A stretch of DNA of 12,212 bases from JAKAFX01 sp049965715 (GTDB lineage Archaea; Thermoplasmatota; Thermoplasmata; Thermoplasmatales; Thermoplasmataceae). The position numbers and the translations under genes are program-made. Where the stretch lies: the NCBI GenBank assembly GCA_049965715.1, contig JBMFWA010000029.1:1-12212 (forward strand), written 5' to 3'. The notes under the pieces are model-generated. The model had not been told where the DNA came from and made no database searches. It worked only from the letters and a program-made list of their open reading frames with translations. This document shows, piece by piece, positions 1-6,553 of this stretch (position 1 is its first letter; every line of letters starts with the position of its first letter).

Positions 1-1154
1 AAGGATGTTCTCAACAATCCTTCCTTTGTCTTGAATCGGTGCTTGAATAGCCATGACTGTATGGAGAAATGCTGTTCTGCCTTGTCAGATGTCTTCTCGA
101 CCATTGGATCCTGAAGATACAGGAATACCTCTTTCCTGTATCTTTTCAGAAATGAGAGGAAATTGGATATGATCGAATCATAACCATAAAGGCTGGTTAT
201 CTTTTCAAGCATGATATCAACGATCTCCTTTTCATTCCTGCCTTTGATTAATTTTCCTATTGGTTCACTGTTCTTACCGAGATTCCTGAGGTTCCTTTCA
301 GTCTGGAAGAACATGAATTTGGTCATCCTCTTGGCCATGTCAAGATCCTTCTCCTTGTGGGAATCCTTTATCCTGTGTGCCAGATCCTTCTCTATGTGGA
401 ATAAACACCTCTGCCTCTTTATGCGTATATTGATACGTTCTGATACCGCTTCAAGTATGGATTCATAGTGATAGTTATCGGTTGTGATGACAATATAATC
501 CAGGTTATCCGGGATGATGAATCCTGATAGCGCATCTGTCAGGAAAGCTGCAATTGTATCCTCTCTGAGATCATCAAGGATATCCTCAACAAAATTACCG
601 GTTATGGAATCCCTGAGAAGTGCCCTGTATCTCTCTATTCCGGCGATGTGGACATACTGCTCATCGTATACGAAGTAACCGGATGCCTCCATCATTGTTG
701 ATGGAACTGGGGGAATTGTCTTCCTAAGTGTTTCATGAGATATTATTACCCTACCGATTGTGTGAAAGATCCCTGCCGTCTTTCTGAGAGATGTCTTGAC
801 CCTGGTGCGGATGCTCTTCTCTTTCACATCATCAGGATAATGCTTTCCGTAACCATAATTCGGCGGTCTTGCAACAAAGGAATATCTGCAGTCCTGGCAG
901 ATGTATCTCTGTATCCTGAATGTTATTCCATTCTCCAGTTTCCTGTTACAGGTACCATTCTTAACAACGTTTCTGGAATTGCACTGCGGGCACATGGGAT
1001 TCATGTAGCTTATGAGATCATGATCCTTGAGCTCAAGATCCATCATTGGTATGTTGTTGAGCATGAAAATAGGGGAAGCGCCTGATGGAGAGAAATCATC
1101 AAGGGACGTAGATATCCTCTTGAACTCTGTATAAGGCGCCTTCCTCAGTCGCAT
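1..1154 (-). CDS. Zinc-ribbon DDE transposase, 3' end cut by window
   Basis: A single open frame runs on the minus strand from an ATG at 1154 to the window edge (384 codons, no stop), so the C-terminus lies outside. Residues 55-89 form a zinc ribbon (CPQC at 55-58, CQDC at 86-89), probably for DNA binding. The catalytic core appears to be an RNase-H fold: D164 in VYDEQY, D226 in TTDNYH, a C-x2-H insert (C250, H253) after the second Asp as in Mutator/MULE-like enzymes, and a likely third acid E360 in KAEQHF. The role would be cut-and-paste movement of an insertion sequence. An in-frame TGA eight codons upstream supports the ATG chosen. I cannot assign a family (ISL3, IS256 and ISH6-like groups share parts of this layout). 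No frameshift is visible, so it may be intact. Terminal inverted repeats could not be identified because the far end is absent. Confidence 0.8.
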   Translation of the reverse strand, partial: MRLRKAPYTEFKRISTSLDDFSPSGASPIFMLNNIPMMDLELKDHDLISYMNPMCPQCNSRNVVKNGTCNRKLENGITFRIQRYICQDCRYSFVARPPNYGYGKHYPDDVKEKSIRTRVKTSLRKTAGIFHTIGRVIISHETLRKTIPPVPSTMMEASGYFVYDEQYVHIAGIERYRALLRDSITGNFVEDILDDLREDTIAAFLTDALSGFIIPDNLDYIVITTDNYHYESILEAVSERINIRIKRQRCLFHIEKDLAHRIKDSHKEKDLDMAKRMTKFMFFQTERNLRNLGKNSEPIGKLIKGRNEKEIVDIMLEKITSLYGYDSIISNFLSFLKRYRKEVFLYLQDPMVEKTSDKAEQHFSIQSWLFKHRFKTKEGLLRTS

Positions 1155-1290
1155 GTGATGGTATGTTTCAATGATATTTCATGATTTCGGTTACACATGG
1201 CCTTTCAATGAAAAATCAACTAAATTTTGACAATGTCACCATTACGAAAGGTTATAATCCGTTTAATTAATTAACCTCTGGTGAAATTAA
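1155..1290. promoter_or_regulatory. Intergenic region with peroxiredoxin promoter
   Basis: Divergent region between the transposase and the peroxiredoxin gene, and presumably containing the right end of the insertion sequence. Two TATA candidates precede the peroxiredoxin ATG: TTATAAT near 1252-1258 and an AT-only stretch at 1262-1274. A GGTGA Shine-Dalgarno match at 1280-1284 is 6 nt before the ATG. If the upstream box is used, the mRNA begins near 1279 and carries this site; if the downstream box is used, the mRNA is nearly leaderless. A palindrome, TGACA-A-TGTCA at 1228-1238, lies about 14 bp upstream of the first box, where an archaeal regulator could act. Confidence 0.5.
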
Positions 1291-1905
1291 ATGCCTGTAA
1301 CGATTGGGAGTCATGCTCCTGAATTTACCATAAACACGACAAAAGGACCGCTTGTATTCTCGAGCCTAAAGGGAAAGTGGGTGTTGCTTTTTTCCCACCC
1401 CGGAGACTTTACGCCAGTATGCACGACTGAATTTCTCGCGTTCTCGAACAGATACGAGGACTTCAAGAAACTGGGCGTTGAACCAATAGGGCTGAGCGTT
1501 GACAGCATCTACAGCCACATAGCCTGGCTCAAAGATATTAAGGATCATTATGGCGTTGAGGTTCCGTTCCCTGTCATAGCGGATATCGACAAGGAAGTTG
1601 CAAGGATGTACAACCTGATAGATGAGAAAGCAGGCAATACTGTCAGAGGAGTGTTCATCATAGACCCCAACCAGATTGTCAGGTGGATGATCTATTATCC
1701 AGCTGAGACCGGAAGGAATATTGACGAGATAATAAGGGTCATAAAGGCTCTACAGTTCAACTGGAAGACAAAACTTGCCACTCCTGCAAACTGGAAAGAG
1801 GGAGATGCAGGTATACAGGGCGCTCCAACTGACTTTGAAACCGCCCTGAAGAGAGAGAAAGAACCTGGCGCAGAGAGATGGTACCTCAAGATAGTTAAGC
1901 AGTGA
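1291..1905 (+). CDS. 1-Cys peroxiredoxin (Prx6/archaeal TPx type)
   Basis: Cytosolic thiol peroxidase that reduces hydrogen peroxide and alkyl hydroperoxides. At 204 residues it has the thioredoxin-like AhpC/TSA domain (about 4-135) followed by the C-terminal 1-Cys Prx domain (about 145-200). The catalytic centre is PGDFTPVCTTE with peroxidatic C44 and its partners T41 and P37; R119 in the NTVRG segment is the probable second active-site Arg. C44 is the only cysteine in the protein. Many archaeal homologues carry two further cysteines in a C-terminal C-x-DWWFC-like segment; here the corresponding end reads GAERWYLKI, so the resolving cysteines are absent (alignment by eye). Reduction must therefore use an outside thiol. 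The gene is probably monocistronic, with its own promoter and T-rich stretches after the stop. Family assignment is very secure. Confidence 0.96.
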   Translation: MPVTIGSHAPEFTINTTKGPLVFSSLKGKWVLLFSHPGDFTPVCTTEFLAFSNRYEDFKKLGVEPIGLSVDSIYSHIAWLKDIKDHYGVEVPFPVIADIDKEVARMYNLIDEKAGNTVRGVFIIDPNQIVRWMIYYPAETGRNIDEIIRVIKALQFNWKTKLATPANWKEGDAGIQGAPTDFETALKREKEPGAERWYLKIVKQ

Positions 1906-1914
1906 AAACTGCTT

Positions 1915-1942
1915 TCCATCTTTTTCGTTATTACGCTTTTTT
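1915..1942 (+). terminator. T-rich terminator after peroxiredoxin
   Basis: Two T-runs (five and six T) follow the peroxiredoxin stop within about 40 bp. Oligo-T tracts on the non-template strand terminate archaeal RNA polymerase. No stable hairpin is seen, which is normal for archaeal terminators. Confidence 0.5.
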
Positions 1943-1959
1943 GCACGATTCTCTTTCAG

Positions 1960-1970
1960 AATATAATTTA
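1960..1970 (+). promoter_or_regulatory. TATA box of mqnC-truD
   Basis: The AT-only stretch AATATAATTTA is centred about 22 nt before the mqnC ATG. No Shine-Dalgarno sequence lies between, so the transcript is predicted to start at or within a few nt of the start codon (leaderless). This supports ATG 1987 over the in-frame ATG six codons later. Confidence 0.55.
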
Positions 1971-1986
1971 GAAATGTTATAATCTA

Positions 1987-3108
1987 ATGAACCGATTACC
2001 TGCCATGCTTGTATCGTCTGACCTCGAGGAGATATCCAGAAAGGTCGAAAACAGGGAAATCCTGACCGAGGATGAGATCACATACCTTTATGACTTTGCC
2101 GATCTACCATCCGTTGGAAAGCTTGCAAGATCCATATCTGACAGGATCTCCGGCAAGAAGGTTTCGTTTGTTTCAAACATAATTCTGAATTATACGAACA
2201 TTTGCAACGTCCGCTGCAGTTTCTGTGCGTTTTACAGAACCGGTTCTGAGCCGGATGCTTACCTGATGACAAAGGAGCAGGTGATTGAGGAGATAAGACC
2301 CTACTATGAAAAATACGGGGTCAGGCAGCTCCTGATACAGGGAGGCGTCAATCCGTCGCTTGACCTTGACTACTTCACATCACTTTTCACGGAGATCAGG
2401 AATGTATATCCAAAACTGGGGATCAATGGACTTTCCACCTCTGAAATAGCATTCTTTGCCCGAAAGGCAAAGATGACCATTGAAGATATTCTTGACATCC
2501 TGAGGAAGAGTGGTCTCGAGACTATTCCTGGTGCAGGGGCAGAGATATTCGATCCCATAGTGAGGAGAAAAATCGGAAGACCGCTGAACAGCCAGCTTGA
2601 ATGGCTCAACGTAATGGAAACTGCTCACAAAATGGGCATCAGAACTTCTGCCACTATGATGTATGGCCATCTGGAAAACAGTCTTGACAGGGCAAGGCAT
2701 CTTCTTGCCATCCTGAACCTGCAGAAAAAATATCATGGTTTTCTTTCGTTCACACCCTGGAATTTTGAACCAGGAAACACCAAGCTCGAAAAGGAGGGTC
2801 TGGTGAAATACAGGGTTGGAGGTGAGCAGGTGCTAAGAAACATCGCCGTATCAAGAATCGTTCTTGGGTATGATCTCCCGCTGATTCAGAGTTCCTGGCT
2901 CACTGGTGGGGTTTCGCTCGGACAGCTGGCAATAAGGTTTGGGGCCAATGACTGGGGAGGAACCATTTATGATGAAAGGGTCATTCCTGCAACCGGCAAA
3001 GAGGTGGGCAATCTCAGGAAAGAGATCATCATACAGGCAATCAAGCAGATCGGAATGGTTCCCGTCGAAAGAGATAATCTTTACAATACTGTGCAAGTAT
3101 ACGATTAA
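1987..3108 (+). CDS. mqnC: Dehypoxanthine futalosine cyclase, radical SAM (MqnC)
   Basis: Radical SAM enzyme of the futalosine route to menaquinone; it cyclises dehypoxanthine futalosine to cyclic dehypoxanthine futalosine. The cluster-binding motif C-x3-C-x2-C is at C73, C77 and C80, followed by AFYR (residues 81-84), the MqnC-like form within the MqnC/CofH/CofG superfamily. Further family landmarks are LLIQGGVNP, the IPGAGAEI segment, ATMMYGH and the FTPWNFEPGNT stretch. The length of 373 residues is normal. The AFYR and PW-x-FEPGNT signatures favour MqnC over MqnE or CofH, which are the main alternatives. The gene is followed after 2 nt by truD and is probably co-transcribed with it. No other menaquinone genes are in the window. 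Thermoplasma is known to make menaquinones, which fits the inferred host. Confidence 0.9.
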   Translation: MNRLPAMLVSSDLEEISRKVENREILTEDEITYLYDFADLPSVGKLARSISDRISGKKVSFVSNIILNYTNICNVRCSFCAFYRTGSEPDAYLMTKEQVIEEIRPYYEKYGVRQLLIQGGVNPSLDLDYFTSLFTEIRNVYPKLGINGLSTSEIAFFARKAKMTIEDILDILRKSGLETIPGAGAEIFDPIVRRKIGRPLNSQLEWLNVMETAHKMGIRTSATMMYGHLENSLDRARHLLAILNLQKKYHGFLSFTPWNFEPGNTKLEKEGLVKYRVGGEQVLRNIAVSRIVLGYDLPLIQSSWLTGGVSLGQLAIRFGANDWGGTIYDERVIPATGKEVGNLRKEIIIQAIKQIGMVPVERDNLYNTVQVYD

Positions 3109-3110
3109 TA

Positions 3111-4385
3111 ATGGATGCTGAACGAGAGATCGGAATTTCAGGATATGTCAGTTCGAATTCTGGCTTTCCAGGGAGAATAAAGAATGCCCCTGAGGATTTT
3201 TCAGTTGATGAGATACCAAGGCTTCCTCCCGCTGACGATGACGGGAAATATCTCATATTCAGGGCGAGGATAAGGAACTGGGACACAAACCATTTTGTCA
3301 TAGAACTGGCGAAGAATCTCGGCATAAGCAAGAAGATCATAACCTATGCAGGCACCAAGGACAAGAATGCTGTCAAGACTCAGTATTTCTGCATAAACAC
3401 CCCGCGTGGCTTTCCAGGAAATTTTCACATGAAGGACGTGGATATACTCTCCTCCTTCAGAAGCAACACCATGCTTCGGCTCGGTGACCTCATTGGTAAC
3501 AGCTTCCGGATAAGGATATATTCTGAGGGCGTTATGGATGACAGGATCAGGGCAATCAATGAAGAGATAGATTCCAGCGGGGGATTCCCCAATTTTTTTG
3601 GTCCACAGAGATTCGGTGCGACAAGACCCATAACCCACAGGGTTGGAAAATTCATACTGGAGACGGATTTTCATGCTGCCCTCATGGAATACCTTGTTGA
3701 CCCTGAATTTGACCATGAGGAATACAGAATTGATTTCCTCAGGACCGGTGATGTAGAAAAGGCGCTGGAATCCTACCCCAAACATCTGGGATTTGAAAGG
3801 ACCATTCTCACCCACATGTATTCAGGACAGGATGAGAAAGAGGTTTTCAGGATATTCCCGAGAAACCTTTCCATGATCTTCGTGCATGCATATCAATCTT
3901 ATCTCTTCAACCGGCTGCTTTCCATCCGTCTGAAAAGCATAGGGAACCTGTGGGAGTTCATGGAAGGCGATATAGCATACCCTGTTGACATATATTTCAA
4001 TCCGGACAAGGACAAGCCTATTCCGGTAACAAGATACAACCTGGAAAAGATGAATGATCTTTCACGGAAGGGCAGCGTCAGACCGACACTGCCCGTGTTT
4101 GGCTATGACAGCGTGTTTTCCCAAGGTGAACAGGGAGAGGTCGAAAGGAAGCTTCTTGATGATCAGAAGATAAGCCTTTCCTCCTTCAGGATTCCTGAAA
4201 TGCCTGAGCTTTCATCAAAGGGCGAAAGACGGATCATTTCTGCAAGGCCTGTTGATATGAAGGTCGAGAATAACGTCCTCTCCTTCAGTCTTGGCCGGGG
4301 AATCTACGCTACCAGCCTGATAAGGGAATACTTCAAGGGAGAAAGTATAAAGCTTGAGGGGGATCAGATGAGTCCAACTTTCTGA
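3111..4385 (+). CDS. truD: tRNA pseudouridine synthase TruD
   Basis: Converts a uridine in tRNA to pseudouridine (U13 in bacterial TruD; archaeal and Pus7 relatives act at U13 and/or U35). At 424 residues it has the archaeal/eukaryotic length. The catalytic motif is YAGTKDKNAVKTQ with nucleophile D84 and the adjacent K83 and K85; NFFGPQRFG at 161-169 and AYQSYLFN at 260-267 are the other hallmark segments. The long middle part is the TruD insertion domain. The start ATG lies 2 nt after the mqnC stop with no Shine-Dalgarno sequence, implying coupled translation or re-initiation. The last 22 bp overlap the end of the convergent tbp gene. The functional link to mqnC is not obvious; the pairing may be chance adjacency. 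Confidence 0.95.
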   Translation: MDAEREIGISGYVSSNSGFPGRIKNAPEDFSVDEIPRLPPADDDGKYLIFRARIRNWDTNHFVIELAKNLGISKKIITYAGTKDKNAVKTQYFCINTPRGFPGNFHMKDVDILSSFRSNTMLRLGDLIGNSFRIRIYSEGVMDDRIRAINEEIDSSGGFPNFFGPQRFGATRPITHRVGKFILETDFHAALMEYLVDPEFDHEEYRIDFLRTGDVEKALESYPKHLGFERTILTHMYSGQDEKEVFRIFPRNLSMIFVHAYQSYLFNRLLSIRLKSIGNLWEFMEGDIAYPVDIYFNPDKDKPIPVTRYNLEKMNDLSRKGSVRPTLPVFGYDSVFSQGEQGEVERKLLDDQKISLSSFRIPEMPELSSKGERRIISARPVDMKVENNVLSFSLGRGIYATSLIREYFKGESIKLEGDQMSPTF

Positions 4386-4918
4386 AGGTCCTTCTTCACC
4401 TTGATAACTGCCTGCTCTATTTCGCTTTCTTCCTTTGCTCCGGTGCAGACCACTTTGCCTGATCCGAACAGAAGGAGTACCACTTTTGGTTCCTCAACCC
4501 TGTATACAAGCCCCGGGAACTGTTCAGGTTCGTATTCCACATTCTCAAGTCCCAGTGACATGGCAATGTCTGTTAGATTCAAATCTGCCTCAAGATCATA
4601 CACGGCCACTATGTTCTGCACAATTATGTCAGGATTTTCATAGACCTCTATTCCGGCTTTCTTCAGTTTCTTTATAATTATGTCGATTGTAAGCTTTACG
4701 TTGGCCAGGTTCTTTGCCCCAGTGCAGTTCACTTTGCCGCTCCTGAAGATCAGTACTGCGGTTTTTGGATCATGCAACCTGTAAATAAGTCCCGGGAACT
4801 GTTCAGGTTCGTATTCGGATCCGTCAAGTGCAAGGGCAATTTTGCTCAGGTCGAGGTGCTCTGCAAGCGAAGTGGATGCCACGATATTCTCAATTGTAAT
4901 TTTCTCTCTCTCGCTCAT
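4364..4918 (-). CDS. tbp: TATA-binding protein (TBP)
   Basis: General transcription factor that binds the TATA box and nucleates TFB and RNA polymerase. The protein is two direct repeats of the TBP saddle fold, each with the signature EYEPEQFPGLxYR followed by a hydrophobic strand and GKVxCTGAK. A longer frame begins at ATG 4936 (190 residues). I prefer the in-frame ATG at 4918 (184 residues, beginning MSEREKI) because the TATA-like elements at 4936-4944 and 4947-4955 would place the transcript start at about 4915-4928, downstream of the first ATG. Homologues also begin just before the ITIENIVAS strand. There is no clear Shine-Dalgarno sequence. The two half-repeats share an exact 26-bp stretch (see findings). 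The gene converges on truD and overlaps its last 22 bp. Confidence 0.96.
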   Translation of the reverse strand: MSEREKITIENIVASTSLAEHLDLSKIALALDGSEYEPEQFPGLIYRLHDPKTAVLIFRSGKVNCTGAKNLANVKLTIDIIIKKLKKAGIEVYENPDIIVQNIVAVYDLEADLNLTDIAMSLGLENVEYEPEQFPGLVYRVEEPKVVLLLFGSGKVVCTGAKEESEIEQAVIKVKKDLQKVGLI

Positions 4919-4935
4919 ATTAACCGTCGCTCTCA

Positions 4936-4955
4936 TTTAAATAAGGTATATAAAT
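4936..4955 (-). promoter_or_regulatory. tbp promoter (TATA elements)
   Basis: On the minus strand, ATTTATATA (4955-4947) and TTATTTAAA (4944-4936) are both plausible TATA boxes. Transcripts from either would begin near 4928-4915, which decides for the second in-frame ATG of tbp. The region from here to 5062 holds no gene. Confidence 0.5.
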
Positions 4956-5062
4956 GATCCTTCCTCTTTTATGATATACAGTGCCCTTTCAGTAATATGA
5001 AAAATCCAATAAAGAGAAAGAGCCATCTCACGTATTTCTCGAACGATCTGACCGGTTTCTGA

Positions 5063-5362
5063 TCAGTACATGTTCAGGGCTTCTTTTGCCTCGTCCGTCA
5101 TCATAGAGGGGTTCCATGGTGGATCCCATACAAGCTCAATGTCAGCAGCCTCCACCCCCTGGATGTTTTCCACAACCCGCTGGGCCTCAGCAAGTATCCA
5201 TGGTGTAACAGGACAGGTCGGCGCGGTCATTGTCATTCTTATGTAAACCCTGTCACCATCTATCTTGACCTCGTAAACAAGCCCCAGATTAACAATATCC
5301 ATTCCTATCTCGGGATCCGATACCTGCTTCAGAGCCTCAAGTATCTCTTCCTTCTGGACCAT
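5063..5362 (-). CDS. DUF59/MIP18-family protein, probable Fe-S assembly factor
   Basis: A 99-residue single-domain protein of the DUF59 (MIP18/PaaD/SufT-like) family. The signature DPEIGMDIVNLGLVY at 16-30 and the MTAPTCPVTP segment with C50 are visible. The conserved cysteine in this position is characteristic of the family. Related proteins help deliver or assemble iron-sulfur clusters in the cytosol; which apoproteins this one serves cannot be read from sequence. No suf genes are adjacent, so the context gives no partner, although MqnC in the same window needs a 4Fe-4S cluster. An AT-only stretch at 5382-5393, about 25 nt before the ATG, is the likely TATA box; this predicts a leaderless mRNA, while an AGTGAT match directly before the ATG is a weak alternative ribosome site. 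Confidence 0.88.
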   Translation of the reverse strand: MVQKEEILEALKQVSDPEIGMDIVNLGLVYEVKIDGDRVYIRMTMTAPTCPVTPWILAEAQRVVENIQGVEAADIELVWDPPWNPSMMTDEAKEALNMY

Positions 5363-5381
5363 ATCACTTTACTTATTGGGA

Positions 5382-5393
5382 TTAATTATTTAA
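5382..5393 (-). promoter_or_regulatory. TATA box of DUF59 gene
   Basis: A 12-bp AT-only stretch (TTAAATAATTAA on the minus strand) centred about 25 nt before the DUF59 ATG. It lies immediately downstream of the oligo-T terminator of the preceding gene, so the DUF59 gene is probably an independent transcript. Confidence 0.55.
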
Positions 5394-5406
5394 CCGTTGC
5401 TTTAAT

Positions 5407-5413
5407 AAAAAAA
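5407..5413 (-). terminator. Oligo-T terminator after PPAT-NTPase gene
   Basis: Seven consecutive T on the minus strand begin directly after the TAG stop of the PPAT-NTPase fusion, followed by ATTAAAG. This is a typical archaeal intrinsic terminator, without a hairpin. Confidence 0.6.
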
Positions 5414-6379
5414 CTAATAAAAATCCGGATGAATTCTTGGAAGAAATGCATTCCTGATGGATTCCATTATCAGATCATGACGCTTCAGTTCGTTTCCCGA
5501 GATTTTGCCGGCAATACCTTCCTTCTGACCGATATTACCGTCCCCATAAAGCCTCTGGAAAGCATCCGACTCATTCATCCCCAGTTTGACTGAATCTATT
5601 ATGTCATCTGGCACCTGAAAACCGCTGCTTGATCCTATTGTGATGCGATTGAATTTATCCGTAATGGCGCAGAAATGAACATCCAGGTATGCCCCTGAAG
5701 CCCTCTGATAGAATAGTCCTGACTCCACGCCAATGGAATAGTCGTTCTCGCCCAGTGCGCCTCTAGATCTCCTTATTGCCCACTCTTCCGTATCGCTGCC
5801 AAAGGGTTGATCCGATGGGAGATCAGGACCGTCGCTGCGTATAATCTCGTATTTTGAAAATACACGGGACGCGTAATCGCTGACGCATCTAACCTTCAGG
5901 TCATTTTTCGTTGCAATGGAAATCCTGACGGGGCCTGCTCTGTTGCCGTTTATGTCTATTTCCCCTGACATTATTCTCGATGAACTTATGGGAAACAGAT
6001 CGTTGCCCAGTACGTATGGAACCTTGATTATTTCCAGAGGTTTCAGGCCTCTCCTCTTCCTTTCCTCGTTGATACGGAGGGCTCTCTGGTATGTCTCCGG
6101 CGATATCACGATCGAGGTGTAATCTGGAGATGTTGAAGAATTGCCCTCCCTGTTGTCAAGGGGTTTAATCTCATACCTGCAGTGGAAAGTATCCATGTAG
6201 TTCGTGAGTTCCCTCTTTCTCTCTGCATAGGATACATTGCTGTATGACTTGTTTTCCTCAAGATATCTGTCGGTGGTCAGGCCTATCATCACTGTATCGC
6301 CGGTGTCCACGGCCGCCTTAAGAAGCTTTTTGTGACCCGGATGCAGTATAGAGAACGTACCGCCGACTACCACCACCAT
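5414..6379 (-). CDS. PPAT (CoaD) fused to DUF84 NTP phosphatase
   Basis: Two enzymes in one 321-residue chain. Residues 1-145 are an archaeal-type phosphopantetheine adenylyltransferase, the step of coenzyme A synthesis that joins 4'-phosphopantetheine and ATP into dephospho-CoA: GGTFSILHPGH with the HxGH motif at 13-16, and the ISSSRI nucleotide-binding motif at 131-136. Residues 150-321 resemble DUF84/YjjX inosine/xanthosine triphosphatases, which remove non-canonical purine triphosphates: QPFGSDTEEWAIRRSRGAL at 191-209, the GVESGLF strand at 217-223 and the KEGIAGKISG segment at 286-295. The start is supported by GGTG 6 nt before the ATG and by the GGTF strand at the extreme N-terminus. 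I recall the same fusion in Thermoplasma and Picrophilus annotation, but could not check it. Both halves keep their motifs, so both are probably active. Confidence 0.9.
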   Translation of the reverse strand: MVVVVGGTFSILHPGHKKLLKAAVDTGDTVMIGLTTDRYLEENKSYSNVSYAERKRELTNYMDTFHCRYEIKPLDNREGNSSTSPDYTSIVISPETYQRALRINEERKRRGLKPLEIIKVPYVLGNDLFPISSSRIMSGEIDINGNRAGPVRISIATKNDLKVRCVSDYASRVFSKYEIIRSDGPDLPSDQPFGSDTEEWAIRRSRGALGENDYSIGVESGLFYQRASGAYLDVHFCAITDKFNRITIGSSSGFQVPDDIIDSVKLGMNESDAFQRLYGDGNIGQKEGIAGKISGNELKRHDLIMESIRNAFLPRIHPDFY

Positions 6380-6385
6380 CTAATG

Positions 6386-6425
6386 CACCAATTGAAAACG
6401 TATCTTTGCGATGCATATAATTTTT
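6386..6425 (-). promoter_or_regulatory. Promoter and Shine-Dalgarno site of PPAT-NTPase gene
   Basis: On the minus strand, AAAAATTATATG (6425-6414) is a good TATA box about 40 nt before the ATG, so the mRNA should have a leader of about 15 nt. GGTG (6389-6386), 6 nt before the ATG, matches the archaeal anti-Shine-Dalgarno sequence. This gene is thus an exception to the leaderless pattern of its neighbours. Confidence 0.5.
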
Positions 6426-6530
6426 CATTCCCGTCTGTTCTGCTTCACACAATTATTCCACGTGTCGCCTTGCTGCCAGCTCAACTGCAGAAAAGGGATG
6501 AAATGGTAACTGTTCCGGGTTTAATGGCTC

Positions 6531-6541
6531 GCACCGGGTGC
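6531..6541 (-). repeat. Small palindrome after aminotransferase gene
   Basis: GCACC-C-GGTGC (minus strand) begins 12 bp after the aminotransferase stop. No T-tract follows closely, so terminator function is doubtful. The remaining intergenic sequence between the aminotransferase and the PPAT-NTPase promoter (about 6426-6530) shows no gene. Confidence 0.3.
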
Positions 6542-6553
6542 TTTGAAGATTTA

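Noticed and set aside
735..1085. Plus-strand 116-codon frame with cysteines
   Set aside because: It is antisense to the transposase, whose minus-strand frame carries the zinc ribbon and catalytic motifs over the whole region.
3201..3815. Minus-strand 204-codon frame inside truD
   Set aside because: It is a shadow of truD; the plus strand encodes all the TruD signature motifs and no motif is visible in the antisense frame.
6510..6545. GC-rich stretch considered as a tRNA or riboswitch
   Set aside because: It shows only a short palindrome and two CCGGGT copies; no tRNA arms, T-loop or acceptor pairing could be built.
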